A model generated the notes under the pieces. The model made no database searches. It saw only the letters and a list, made by a program, of their open reading frames with translations, and was not told the origin of the DNA. Source: Sphingomonadales bacterium UBA2369 (GTDB lineage: Bacteria > Pseudomonadota > Alphaproteobacteria > Sphingomonadales > Sphingomonadaceae). Taken from it: a DNA stretch of 64,000 bases. Both the position numbers and the translations under genes were made by a program. Every line of letters begins with the position of its first letter. The first letter of the stretch is position 1. This document shows, piece after piece, positions 26,331 through 35,248 of the stretch. Location of the stretch: positions 165,711 to 229,710 of the forward strand of contig DDTH01000017.1 in the NCBI GenBank assembly GCA_002344055.1, written 5' to 3'.

Positions 26331-27206
26331 TTACCAGAAGAAGTCGTAGATCACGTCGACGATCTCGCCATTGTACGTGTCCACGAGGACCACATCGTTA
26401 TAGTAGCGCACCCACTGGTAGCCGTAGGGCGCCGGCGGCAGACGATAGGTCCACGGATCGTTGATCCAGTAATTCTGGCCCCAGAACAGCCGGTCGAGAA
26501 TGTTCCCGATCGAGAAGCGGTTGTAGCTGTAACCGCGATAGGGCGCATAATAAGGCTGGATGCGGAACACGAAGCGGTTGGAGCTGCGGTAACGCTGCCA
26601 ATCGTAGCGATTGTCGTTGCGCCAGCCGCGATTCCAATTGCCCCGGTCGCCCCGGCGATCATTCCGCCAGTCGCGGCGATCGTCACGCCGGTCGTTGCGC
26701 CAGTCACGACGGTCGTCCCGGCGATCGTTCCGCCAGTCCTGGCGGTTGTCGCGGCGGTCCTGGCGCCAATCCTGACGCTCCTCTCGGCGCGCCTGACGCT
26801 GCGAACCCTGCTGCTCGACGAGCGCGCGATATTGCTCCTGCGAGCCGTTGCGGCGGGCATTCTGCCGGTCGAGCCGCTCATAGCGCTCGCGATGCGCTTC
26901 CATGCGCGCGTCGTTGGGGTTGCCCATCCAGCCGGAGCGGGTCGGACGATCCTGCCGCTGCTGCACCGCCGGCTGCTGCTGACGCGCCTGCTGCCGCTCC
27001 TGACGAACCTGCTGACGCTCGGCCCGATTCTCCTGCCGATTCTGTTGACGCTCCACGCGATTTTCCTGGCGCTGCTGCACCCGCTCCGCGCGCGGCTGGC
27101 GCGCCTCGTCGCGGCCTCGCCAACCGCCCTCGCCACGCTGCGCCATCGCCGCGGTCGGCGCAGCAACGCTGGCCGCCAGCAAGGCGAGAAACATGACCTT
27201 ACGCAT
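26331..27206 (-). CDS. RcnB-like periplasmic protein with tandem Arg/Asp-rich repeats
   Basis: A 291-residue protein with a signal peptide ending at AMAQ. The N-terminal 140 residues are Gln/Arg/Glu-rich. Then come about three and a half copies of an 11-residue unit (DWRNDRRDDRR). The C-terminus contains YRGYSYNRFSIGNILDRLFWGQNYWI and YNDVVLVDTYNGEIVDVIYDFFW, the RcnB family pattern. In E. coli RcnB is a periplasmic modulator of Ni/Co efflux. The highly charged middle is likely disordered. A strong terminator follows. An exact 8-bp direct repeat stands upstream. Confidence 0.8.
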   Translation of the reverse strand: MRKVMFLALLAASVAAPTAAMAQRGEGGWRGRDEARQPRAERVQQRQENRVERQQNRQENRAERQQVRQERQQARQQQPAVQQRQDRPTRSGWMGNPNDARMEAHRERYERLDRQNARRNGSQEQYRALVEQQGSQRQARREERQDWRQDRRDNRQDWRNDRRDDRRDWRNDRRDDRRDWRNDRRGDRGNWNRGWRNDNRYDWQRYRSSNRFVFRIQPYYAPYRGYSYNRFSIGNILDRLFWGQNYWINDPWTYRLPPAPYGYQWVRYYNDVVLVDTYNGEIVDVIYDFFW

Positions 27207-27304
27207 CGACTTCCTACCTCCATATGGCGGTCCACGCAGACCGCCCCGATGGACGCCATTTGCACCAGATTCGATGAGCGCTGGCTGAATTGAATCGCAG
27301 CCTG

Positions 27305-27322
27305 TCGTTCATCTTCGTTCAT
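27305..27322. promoter_or_regulatory. Direct repeat TCGTTCAT, 10-bp period
   Basis: TCGTTCAT occurs twice exactly (27305-27312 and 27315-27322) with a 2-bp spacer, in the region between the RcnB-like gene and the divergent zinc-ribbon gene. A one-helical-turn direct repeat is typical of OmpR/PhoB-type response regulators. No binding evidence exists here. Confidence 0.4.
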
Positions 27323-27394
27323 GTTACGGCCATGAAACTTCTTCGGCGAAGCGGGCGTTGGTTCCCCAATCGACTTGTCGAAAGGAGCCGGAAT

Positions 27395-27649
27395 ATGGCC
27401 ACCAGTTTCTACAATGCGCGCCGCGGCGGGGAATTCCGCCTGCAGGACCGCGGCTATCACGTCGTCTATCGCGACCGCGAAGTGAATCACTGTCCCGGCT
27501 GCAGCCGCAGCAACTGGCTGATCGGGCGGATGATGGCCGAATGCGCCTTCTGCGCGACCGCCTTGCCGCTGGAAAGTGGGCTGATGCGGGGACATCATTC
27601 GGTGCGCCACGCGGGCCGGCACAATGACGAGGACATGCTCGCCGCCTGA
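27395..27649 (+). CDS. Small zinc-ribbon protein
   Basis: An 84-residue protein with a good Shine-Dalgarno (AAAGGAG, 8 bp before the ATG at 27395). Two CxxC knuckles, CPGC and CAFC, lie 16 residues apart, with a hydrophobic SNWLIGRMMAE between them, giving a predicted zinc ribbon. The rest is Arg/His-rich (RGHHSVRHAGRHNDED). I do not recognise a named family. It is divergent from the RcnB-like gene and may share its control region. Confidence 0.65.
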   Translation: MATSFYNARRGGEFRLQDRGYHVVYRDREVNHCPGCSRSNWLIGRMMAECAFCATALPLESGLMRGHHSVRHAGRHNDEDMLAA

Positions 27650-27737
27650 TCCGGCCGGACCGTTCCGCGCACCGTCCGGCTTGTTCGCCGGATCGCGTTA
27701 ACCAGGTTTTGACAGTCGCTCCCTATGCTCCCCGTCC

Positions 27738-28163
27738 ATGGCGGGGAGCACTTCTTTTTTATGGGCTGGGGCAGGCCTGATCGGCCTGATCTCGGTCGCG
27801 CCCAGTATCGACCACGCGGTGACGCCGGACGCCCCCGCCGACGCGCCGGCCGGCGGCTATGCGATCGACCGCGCCCCGGACGGCCAATTCTATGTGGATG
27901 GGCGGATCGGGAATGCGCGGGTACGCTTCCTGGTCGATCCCGACGCCGACAAGGTGCTGATCGCCGGACCCGATGCAGAACGAATCGGACTCCCGGCCGG
28001 CAGCGCCAATGTCACGCTCGACAGCCTGACGGTCGGCCCGACCCGGCAGCAGGCGGTCGCGGCGCAGATCGCGCCGTCCATGCCGGTCTCCCTGCTCGGC
28101 CGCGCCTATCTGTCACGGCTCGCCGTGGTGGAGGTAAGCGGCGACCGGCTGACCCTGCGCTAG
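27738..28163 (+). CDS. Retropepsin-like aspartic protease domain, active site degenerate
   Basis: A 141-residue protein with an N-terminal hydrophobic helix (FLWAGAGLIGLISVA). The pattern GQFYVDGRIGNARVRFLVD, then LGLPAGSANVTLDSLTVG and SLLGRAYLSRLAVVEVSGDRLTLR is that of the clan AA TIGR02281-like membrane-anchored family. The catalytic D-T/S-G-A is DPDA here (67-70): the Asp is kept, but the Thr/Ser and Gly are lost. It may therefore be non-catalytic. It ends 3 bp before the convergent cyclophilin stop. Confidence 0.7.
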   Translation: MAGSTSFLWAGAGLIGLISVAPSIDHAVTPDAPADAPAGGYAIDRAPDGQFYVDGRIGNARVRFLVDPDADKVLIAGPDAERIGLPAGSANVTLDSLTVGPTRQQAVAAQIAPSMPVSLLGRAYLSRLAVVEVSGDRLTLR

Positions 28164-28166
28164 CCT

Positions 28167-29096
28167 CTAGCTTTTGCGGCGCACCGGCACCGGCGCATTG
28201 CAGATATCGACGCCTCCCGCCGGGCGGTTGAAGAAAGTGCCGCCGCGATTGGCGCGTCCCGTGAGATAGAGTCCGAACGCGGCGCTGTCGGTCTTCAGAT
28301 ATTCGAAGCGCGGACGCTGTGCCGCCGGCATGTCGGCGGCGATGCGGATTGCGCGGATCGGGATCGGCCGCTCGCCGCGATCCGTCTGATAGAAACCGAG
28401 ATTGCCGGTGCCGCGCGGCCGCGCCGACAGCGCGCTCATCCCCTCCACGACCCTGCCGACATTGGCGATGTTGCGGTCGAGATGGCGCGGGCCGTGGCCG
28501 ATCACCGCATAAAGCTCCCCGCCCGTGCCGGTATCCGGCGCGAGATCGCGCCCGACGCCGACCGTGGCGTAGCAATGCGGCAGCCAGGTGGTTCCTTCCA
28601 GATCGTCCCAGGCAAGCGGCCAGCCATTTGCATAGCCGGTCTCAGCGGCATAGGAATCGGGCGCCCGCGAAGGCACGGACGGCAGGCCGGAGAGCGGACG
28701 TTCATATTCTGCGGGCGGGGTGCGCTCGACGCCCTGCGGCAGCGGCACCTCAGCATCCCCATTGCCCCATTGCGCGACATAATTGTCCTGCACGCGATAG
28801 ATGGTTGCGTCGTTCCACCAGCCGGCGCGGGCGAAGGCGCGGATGTTGGCGACATGCACCGGCGCGAATTCGGGCGCGAGCTGAATGACGATGCGGCTAT
28901 TGTCGGCCAGGTCCATGACCAGCAGATCCTCGGCCGGAACCTCCTGCCAGTCGGCGGGCGTGGTGGCGGCGATCACCTCCGAAGGCTCGGTCGCCCCCTG
29001 CACCGGCATCGGCCGCCACGGCCGCTGACCCTGATAGGAACAGGAAGCGAGCAAGAGCCCGGCAACAACGACGCCAATCCCCAACCGCATTTTCAT
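28167..29096 (-). CDS. Cyclophilin-type peptidylprolyl isomerase, lipoprotein
   Basis: A protein of about 309 residues. MKMRLGIGVVVAGLLLASCSYQ is a lipoprotein signal (Cys about residue 19). NSRIVIQLAPEFAPVHVANIRAFARAGWW and YRVQDNYVAQWGNGD are the start of a cyclophilin fold, and GELYAVIGHGPRHLDRNIANVGRVVEG the conserved end. A large insertion (about residues 115-185) separates them. The sequence GAGAAGGGG precedes two in-frame ATGs at 29096 and 29090; the second has better spacing. It is predicted to act on proteins in the periplasm. Confidence 0.82.
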   Translation of the reverse strand: MKMRLGIGVVVAGLLLASCSYQGQRPWRPMPVQGATEPSEVIAATTPADWQEVPAEDLLVMDLADNSRIVIQLAPEFAPVHVANIRAFARAGWWNDATIYRVQDNYVAQWGNGDAEVPLPQGVERTPPAEYERPLSGLPSVPSRAPDSYAAETGYANGWPLAWDDLEGTTWLPHCYATVGVGRDLAPDTGTGGELYAVIGHGPRHLDRNIANVGRVVEGMSALSARPRGTGNLGFYQTDRGERPIPIRAIRIAADMPAAQRPRFEYLKTDSAAFGLYLTGRANRGGTFFNRPAGGVDICNAPVPVRRKS

Positions 29097-29125
29097 CCCC
29101 TTCTCGTCGCTCGATCCATCCGCGC

Positions 29126-29947
29126 TTAATCGCGGCTCGACCGATTGCCTGCTTCCGCCATGCTGGAGACGAAGCGAATGCCTTCGCCCGTCACTTCCCA
29201 GACCGATTCCCGTGTGCCGACATAGACCGGCATGCGCGCCGCGAGAGCGCTGAACACGTGAATCTCCGTCGGGATGGGATCCAGCAGATGCGTCACCATC
29301 AGGCCCACGGGCTGATTCTCGCCCGCGGGTGGTTTTATCATGTTGAGGCAGGAATTGGTGAAGGCGCGCTGAGCAGTTATGCGCCCCACAACATCCAGCG
29401 TCAGCCGGTGATGGCCGCCGAACGGCAAAGTGTTCAGATCCGTCTGCGGCGTCATCACGTAAAGGTCGATCGGCCCATCGGGTGTGGCAGGAGGCACGAT
29501 CGCCAGATTGGCGCCCGCCCGGCTGCACATCGCCAGATTCGGCGCGGCAGCGGCCAGCTGCGCCCGGACCCCGGCAAGACGCTGCTGCGTGGCCGACAAG
29601 GCCGGGCGCTGGCCGGGCGCGAAGATCTCACGACTGGCAACGCCGTTCGCGCCGACGCGGCCGCGGTAAAGCGCCACCGCTTGCTCGCCCTCCAGCCCGA
29701 AGAAGATCACCACATGGTCCTGCCCGTCGCGATCGACGATGAACCCGCGAACATCCTGCTGCTGCGCGCGCGGCAGCTGCACCTGCATGTCGTCGGTCGC
29801 CACCCAAGCCGCCCGATCCAGCGCGAACAGCAATTGCCCACGCTCCAGCACCCAGTCGAGCTGGCGCTGCTGTTCGGGGGTTTGGGCGGCGGCGGGTCCG
29901 GCAATGGCCGCCCCAATCGCGGCGGCGATGATGAACAGGTGGCGCAT
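29126..29947 (-). CDS. Exported protein of unknown function, paralogue of the gene at 34370
   Basis: A 273-residue protein with a signal peptide (cleavage near PAAAQ). Recurring blocks shared with the protein at 34370-35194 are RG-L-LD-A-ATDD at the start, YRGRVGANGVASREIFAPGQRP, GGHHRLTLDVVGRI, and PTEIHVFSALAARMPVYVG to VTGEGI. The family is unknown to me. It follows the M13 peptidase gene by 53 bp on the same strand. Two cysteines in the second half (SRAG and NSCLNM regions) correspond to cysteines in the paralogue and could pair. Confidence 0.75.
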   Translation of the reverse strand: MRHLFIIAAAIGAAIAGPAAAQTPEQQRQLDWVLERGQLLFALDRAAWVATDDMQVQLPRAQQQDVRGFIVDRDGQDHVVIFFGLEGEQAVALYRGRVGANGVASREIFAPGQRPALSATQQRLAGVRAQLAAAAPNLAMCSRAGANLAIVPPATPDGPIDLYVMTPQTDLNTLPFGGHHRLTLDVVGRITAQRAFTNSCLNMIKPPAGENQPVGLMVTHLLDPIPTEIHVFSALAARMPVYVGTRESVWEVTGEGIRFVSSMAEAGNRSSRD

Positions 29948-30000
29948 GCTCTTCTCCCCTTGCGGCAAGAGCTTAGCGCATCACGCGCCGGGCGGAAGCC

Positions 30001-32082
30001 CTAGCGGACTTCCTCCCAGATCCGCACGCGCTGCTCCGGCGGCAGGTACAGCGCATTGCCCGGCTGGACGTTGAAGGCGCGATACCAGGCGTCCATGTTC
30101 CGGACGATGCCGTTGACCCGATATTGCGGCGGGGCGTGCTCGTCTGTCAGCACGACCTGGCGCATCAGATTGTCGCTGGTGTGGCTGGCCCAGGTCTGGG
30201 CGAAGGCCAGGAAGAAGCGCTGGTCGCCGGTCAGACCGTTCACCACCGGCGGCTCGCCATGCTGGGCGACATGGCGGCGATAGGCGGCATAGGCGATTTC
30301 GAGCCCGCCCAGATCGCCGATATTCTCGCCCATCGTCACTTCCGCATTCACCCGGAAGCCCGGCAGCGGCTCGTAGGTGGCGAACTGCGCACCCAGGCGG
30401 GCGGCGATCGCATCATAGCGCTCTGACGAGGCCGGACTCCACCAGTCGCGGAGCTGTCCGCTGCGATCGAAACGGCGGCCCTGATCGTCGAAACCGTGGC
30501 CGAGTTCATGGCCGATCGCCGAGCCGATCCGGCCGTAATTGGTCGGCGCGTCGTAGCTGGGATCGAACAGGGGCTTTTGCAGAATGCCGGCCGGGAAAGT
30601 GATCTGGTTCAGCAGCACATTGTAGCTGGCGCCGACCGTCTGCGCGGTCATCGGCCATTCGTTGCGATCGACCGGCTCGGCCAGCCGCTCGCCGTCGCGG
30701 CGCAGGCCCCATTCGCTCAGCCGCATGATGTTGCCGACCAGATCGTTCGGCTCCTGGCGGACGCTGGTGAGATCGGTGGGCGTGGTCGGCCCGCCGATCT
30801 GCGTGCCGATCGCTTCCAGCTTGGCGAGCGCCTCGCGCCGGGTCGGCTCGTCCATCCAGCTCAGCCGCCCCAGCCGGTCGTTGAAGGCGGCACGGATGTT
30901 GCCGATCAGCTCGTTCAAGGTGGCGCGGCTGGCAGCAGGAAAATGGCGATCGAGATAGATTTGCCCGACCGTCTCGCCAAGCGTCGCGTCGACCAGGCGA
31001 ACCGAGCGCGCCCAGCGCGGGTGCGGGGTCTGCAGGCCGTAGAGCGCGCGCGAGCCAAAGGCGAATTCAGCCTCCTGGAACGGGCGGGACAGATAGGGTG
31101 CGAAGGCGTCGATGAACGAGAAGGTGAGCCAATCCTTCCACGTCTCCAGCGGCACTTCGTCGAGGATGCGGCCGGCGTCGGCGACCGCGCTCGGCGTCTG
31201 CACGATGATCCGTTCGGCGCGGCCGAAACCCATCAGATCGAGATAGCGGTTCCAGTCGAATTGCGGCGCGAGCGCGACCAGTTCGGCACGGGTCATCGCA
31301 TTGTAGGTGGCGCGCACGTCGCGCAGCCGCTCCATCGACCAATGCGTTTCGGCCAGTCGCCGCTCCAGCGCATAGATGCGCTCGGCCCGGGCCTCCGGCT
31401 CGCTCATTCCGGCGAGGCGGAAGCTGGTGGCCATGTAGGTCTTCAGCGCGGCGCGATAGGCGTCGAATTCCGGCCCTTCGCGCAGATAATGATCGCGGGT
31501 CGGCATGTGCGTGCCGCCCTGGCTGACCGCCAGCACGTAGCGGCGGGTATCGCCCGTATCGGGGATGACACCGACGCTGATCGGCATGTTGTAGCCGTTT
31601 TCGGAAAAGACGGTGATCAAAGTCTCGCGGTCGGCGATGCCGTTGATGCGGGCGAGATAAGGCCGGATCGGGTCGAGGCCGAGTTGCTCGATCCGCGCTT
31701 CGTCCATGAAGCTGCGATAGAGCGCCGAGACCTGTCGGCCGGCGGGCGTGTCGTTCGGCGTCTCGATGATCGCGCGGACCTGCCCTTCCACTTCTTCGGC
31801 GACCTGCGCGTGCAGGCTGAACGAGGCATCGGTCGGGCCGAGCCGTTCCTTCACAAAGGCGGTCCAGGCGCCGTTGGCATGGCCGTAAAAATCGTCGCCG
31901 GGACGGATGGCCGGATTGCGGGCGGTTAGGTTGATGCCGGTGTCGGCAAAGCCGAACACGTCGACCGGCATCGCCGGCTGCGCCGCGGGCGGAACCGTGG
32001 TGGTGGCAGATTGGGCGAGCGCCGCAGGCGCGGCACTGATGGCGAGGCTGACGGCGAGAGCGAGGTTACGCAGGAACGGCAC
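30001..32082 (-). CDS. M13 family zinc metallopeptidase (neprilysin/PepO type)
   Basis: A 693-residue exported enzyme (signal peptide to about PAALAQ). Zinc ligands are HELGH at residues 525-529, with the downstream ENIGDLGG (the ExxxD motif). The substrate strand is SYNVLLNQITFPAGILQ, a variant of the NAYY segment. The start of the mature protein contains the PGDDFYGHANGAW family block. The C-terminus is RVRIWEEVR. It is 69-70% the same layout as its neighbour at 32163 by eye, a tandem paralogue; they are transcribed together with the flanking exported proteins. Confidence 0.93.
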   Translation of the reverse strand: MPFLRNLALAVSLAISAAPAALAQSATTTVPPAAQPAMPVDVFGFADTGINLTARNPAIRPGDDFYGHANGAWTAFVKERLGPTDASFSLHAQVAEEVEGQVRAIIETPNDTPAGRQVSALYRSFMDEARIEQLGLDPIRPYLARINGIADRETLITVFSENGYNMPISVGVIPDTGDTRRYVLAVSQGGTHMPTRDHYLREGPEFDAYRAALKTYMATSFRLAGMSEPEARAERIYALERRLAETHWSMERLRDVRATYNAMTRAELVALAPQFDWNRYLDLMGFGRAERIIVQTPSAVADAGRILDEVPLETWKDWLTFSFIDAFAPYLSRPFQEAEFAFGSRALYGLQTPHPRWARSVRLVDATLGETVGQIYLDRHFPAASRATLNELIGNIRAAFNDRLGRLSWMDEPTRREALAKLEAIGTQIGGPTTPTDLTSVRQEPNDLVGNIMRLSEWGLRRDGERLAEPVDRNEWPMTAQTVGASYNVLLNQITFPAGILQKPLFDPSYDAPTNYGRIGSAIGHELGHGFDDQGRRFDRSGQLRDWWSPASSERYDAIAARLGAQFATYEPLPGFRVNAEVTMGENIGDLGGLEIAYAAYRRHVAQHGEPPVVNGLTGDQRFFLAFAQTWASHTSDNLMRQVVLTDEHAPPQYRVNGIVRNMDAWYRAFNVQPGNALYLPPEQRVRIWEEVR

Positions 32083-32162
32083 AATGGCTCCTAAAGCAGG
32101 ATGCGGCCGCCCCCGCCCGCATATGAGAAGAGGGACCGGTCGCCCGGCCCCTCCTGATGTGC

Positions 32163-34271
32163 TTACCAGATGTTCACGCGCTGGTCAGGCGGCAAATACA
32201 GCGCGTCGCCCGGCTGCACGTTGAAGGCCCGGTACCAGGCTTCCATGTTGCGCACGACGCCGTTGATGCGGAACTGATCGGCGCTGTGCGGATCGGTCAG
32301 CACGCCGGCCCGCTCGGCATCCTCGCGCGTCTTGCTGCGCCAGACCTGCGCCCAGGCCAGGAAGAAGCGCTGATCACCGGTCATGCCGTTGATCACCGGC
32401 GGCTCGCCATGCTGGGCGACGTGGCGGCGATAGGCGGCATAGGCCATTTCCAGCCCACCGAGATCGCCGATATTCTCGCCCATCGTCAGCTGCGGATTGA
32501 TCCTGAGGCCCGGCACCGGCTCATAGGTGCCATATTGCTCGCCGAGCCGGGTCGAGCGCTGGGTAAAGCGCTCGGCTGCGGTCGCCGTCCACCAGTCGCG
32601 CAGGCGCCCGGACGGATCGAAGCGCCGGCCCTGATCGTCGAAGCCGTGACCGATTTCGTGGCCGATCACCGCGCCGATCGCGCCGTAATTGACCGCCGGA
32701 TCGGCATTCGGATCGAAGAAGGGCGGCTGCAGGATGCCGGCCGGGAAGGTGATCTGGTTGAGGAAGGGATTGTACGAGGCGTTGATCGTCTGCGCGTTCA
32801 TTCCCCACAGGCCGCGATCGACCGGATTCGGGAAACGCTGCAGCTGCAGGTTCCAGCCGAACTCGCCGGCGCGCACGGCATTGCCGAGCGCGTCATTCGG
32901 ATCGACTCGATAGTTGGAATAGTCGATCCAGCGCACCGGATGGCCGATCCGCGGCTCGAACGCCTCGAGCTTCGCCAGCGCCTGCGCGCGGGTCTCGTCG
33001 TCCATCCATTCCAGATTGCGCAGACGCTCGGCAAAGGCAGTGCGCAGATTGACGATCAGTTCGTCCATCTGCCGCCGGCTCTCTGCCGGGAAATGGCGCT
33101 CGGCATAAACCTGGCCGACCGCCTCGCCGAGGCTTCCGTTCAGCAGGCCGATGCCGCGCTTCCAGCGCTCGCGCTGCGCCTCCTGGCCGTTCAGCGTGCG
33201 CCCGTAAAAGGCGAAGCTCGCCTCGTCGAACGCGCGCGGCAGGAACTGCGCGTAGGAACGGATGAAGTGGAAGGCCATATATTCCTTCCACGTCTCCAGC
33301 GGCACTGTGTCGACCAGAGCGGCAATGCCCTGAATCGCGTCCGGCGTGGTCGCGATCACCTGCGCCGGGCTGCCGAGGCCGCGGCGCTGCAGATAGGCCG
33401 CCCAGTCGATCTGCGGGGCCAGCTCCTGCATCTGCGCGACGGTCTTGGGATTGTAGAGCGCGACCGGATTGCGCATCCGCGCCTGCTCCCAATGCTTCTC
33501 CGCGATCTGGCGCTCCAGCGCGATGATGCGGTCGGCCTTGGCCTCGCCGTCGGGGATGCCTGCCAGCTGGTGGATCTGCACGATGAAGGCGCGATAGGCG
33601 GCGCGATAGCGGTCATATTCCTCGCCTTCGCGCAGATAATATTCGCGGTTCGGCATGCCGAGGCCGCCTTGGCCCGATGCCACCGCATAGCGGGTGGTAT
33701 CGGCAAAGTCGGGAATGATGCCGAGGCCGACCGGTGCCATGTAACCGGGGGTGGCGAACAGGTTCACCAGATCCGCCTTGCTGCGCACGGCGGCGACGCG
33801 CTGCAGATAGGGTTGCAGGGGAGCGGTGCCGCGGCGCTCGATGCCCGCTTCGTCCATCCAGGCGCTGTAATAGGCGCCGATCTTCTGCATCGCCGGGCTG
33901 CTTGCCCCGCGCGCCGAGCGGGCCTCGTCGACGATCGCCTTCAGCTGCTGCTCGATATCCTCCGCCAGCGTGGTCCACAGACTCCACTGCGTGCGGTCGG
34001 CCGGGATCTGGACGGCGCGGAGCCAGGCGCCATTGGCATATTGGTTGAAATCGTCGCCTGGCTTCACATTCATGTCGCGCGCGGCAAGGTCGATGCCGAA
34101 CGTGCCGTAGCGCGGCTGGCCGGCGGCACGCGCCGGAGTGCGGCTGCCGGGCAGGCCGTCAATGGCCGCTGCCGGGGCAGCGGGGCGAGGCTGGCTTTGG
34201 GACTGGGCGGCAAGCGGGGCGGTGCCCGCGAGAAGCAGACTCGAAAAGGCGATCAGGCCGATACGGCGCAT
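32163..34271 (-). CDS. M13 family zinc metallopeptidase, tandem paralogue
   Basis: A 702-residue exported enzyme, start at 34271 giving MRRIGLIAFSSLLLAGTAPLAAQ. HEIGH lies at residues 538-542, followed by ENIGDLGG. NASYNPFLNQITFPAGILQPPFF is a good match to the substrate strand, better than in the neighbour. PGDDFNQYANGAWLRA follows the signal peptide. It precedes the other M13 gene by 80 bp on the same strand. The frame is open upstream to 34313, outside the signal peptide. Confidence 0.93.
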   Translation of the reverse strand: MRRIGLIAFSSLLLAGTAPLAAQSQSQPRPAAPAAAIDGLPGSRTPARAAGQPRYGTFGIDLAARDMNVKPGDDFNQYANGAWLRAVQIPADRTQWSLWTTLAEDIEQQLKAIVDEARSARGASSPAMQKIGAYYSAWMDEAGIERRGTAPLQPYLQRVAAVRSKADLVNLFATPGYMAPVGLGIIPDFADTTRYAVASGQGGLGMPNREYYLREGEEYDRYRAAYRAFIVQIHQLAGIPDGEAKADRIIALERQIAEKHWEQARMRNPVALYNPKTVAQMQELAPQIDWAAYLQRRGLGSPAQVIATTPDAIQGIAALVDTVPLETWKEYMAFHFIRSYAQFLPRAFDEASFAFYGRTLNGQEAQRERWKRGIGLLNGSLGEAVGQVYAERHFPAESRRQMDELIVNLRTAFAERLRNLEWMDDETRAQALAKLEAFEPRIGHPVRWIDYSNYRVDPNDALGNAVRAGEFGWNLQLQRFPNPVDRGLWGMNAQTINASYNPFLNQITFPAGILQPPFFDPNADPAVNYGAIGAVIGHEIGHGFDDQGRRFDPSGRLRDWWTATAAERFTQRSTRLGEQYGTYEPVPGLRINPQLTMGENIGDLGGLEMAYAAYRRHVAQHGEPPVINGMTGDQRFFLAWAQVWRSKTREDAERAGVLTDPHSADQFRINGVVRNMEAWYRAFNVQPGDALYLPPDQRVNIW

Positions 34272-34369
34272 GGAAGTTCCTCCAGAAATGGCGAAAGCCG
34301 GACCAAAGCCCACCCCGACTCAGGGCGCTATTTCCCGCGCCGCCAAGGCGCTGGCAAGCAAATTCCGTA

Positions 34370-35194
34370 TTACTGCCGCAACTCAGCAATACCCTCGGCC
34401 GTGACGCCCCAGATCCTCACCGTATCTGTCCCGGCCGCGACCGCGAGCGGGCGCTGCGTCCAGAGCGACAGGAAGACGTGCAATTCGTTCGGCAGCGGCA
34501 TGCCGGCGGCATTGACCTGGAGCGGAGCATTCCGCTGCCCTGCCGCCGCTGCCGAAAGCGTGAGATCCGCGCAGGTGGCACTGCCCAAAGCGACGTCTTC
34601 AGACACGGCGCCATCGGCACCAACGGTAATCCGGAAATGGCCGCCGCCCGGCACGCGGCTCGCCGCCATGCGCGGACTCAGGCGATAGACGATGACCGGC
34701 TCATCCTCGGCAGGCGGCAGGACGAAGGTGTTGAAGTCCGGCCCGCAAGCCTGATGCTCGGTCGCCTCGGCAATGGTGCGCGCGGCGGCCATGCGGGCGG
34801 CGACGCCTTCGAGGCGCGGACGGTTGGCCGCGGCGAATACCTGCGGTGAATTGACCCGGCCACCCATCACCGTGCCGCGATAGATGGCGGCATAATGTTC
34901 CCCATCGCGAACATAGTAGGTAACGGCGACGCCATTGCCCTCCGGCTGCGCGATCCAGCCCGCAATCGCCTCCGCATCGGCCGCCGGGATGCGCGCGCGC
35001 GCGTCGGTCGTGGCCATCCGGAAACTCTGGTCGAGCACCGACAAAGCGCGGCCGCGCGCGACCGCCGTTTCCAGCGTGGCCCGCTGTTCGGCGGTAAGCT
35101 CGAGCGGAGGCGGCGGCGTGGCGGCGGTCTGGGCGGCGGCGGGCAGCGGCAGCGCCGCGAGCGCGGCGGCGATCAAAAGCGGCTTACGCATCAA
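34370..35194 (-). CDS. Exported protein of unknown function, paralogue of the gene at 29126
   Basis: A 274-residue protein with a signal peptide (cleavage near PAAAQ). It shares the ordered blocks noted for the protein at 29126-29947: LDQSFRMATTDARARIP, AAIYRGTVMGGRVNSPQVFAA, GGGHFRITVGADG, and LPNELHVFLSLWTQRPLAV to GVTAEGI. ACGPDFNTFVLPPAEDEP has a Cys and a proline pair at the same point as the paralogue. The two genes bracket the two M13 peptidases, which suggests duplication of a peptidase-partner pair. Confidence 0.75.
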   Translation of the reverse strand: MMRKPLLIAAALAALPLPAAAQTAATPPPPLELTAEQRATLETAVARGRALSVLDQSFRMATTDARARIPAADAEAIAGWIAQPEGNGVAVTYYVRDGEHYAAIYRGTVMGGRVNSPQVFAAANRPRLEGVAARMAAARTIAEATEHQACGPDFNTFVLPPAEDEPVIVYRLSPRMAASRVPGGGHFRITVGADGAVSEDVALGSATCADLTLSAAAAGQRNAPLQVNAAGMPLPNELHVFLSLWTQRPLAVAAGTDTVRIWGVTAEGIAELRQ

Positions 35195-35248
35195 ACTGAT
35201 TCCTTTTGGCGAGGCTTGCCAGGCATTTACGGGAGCGGCGGGTGGCCG

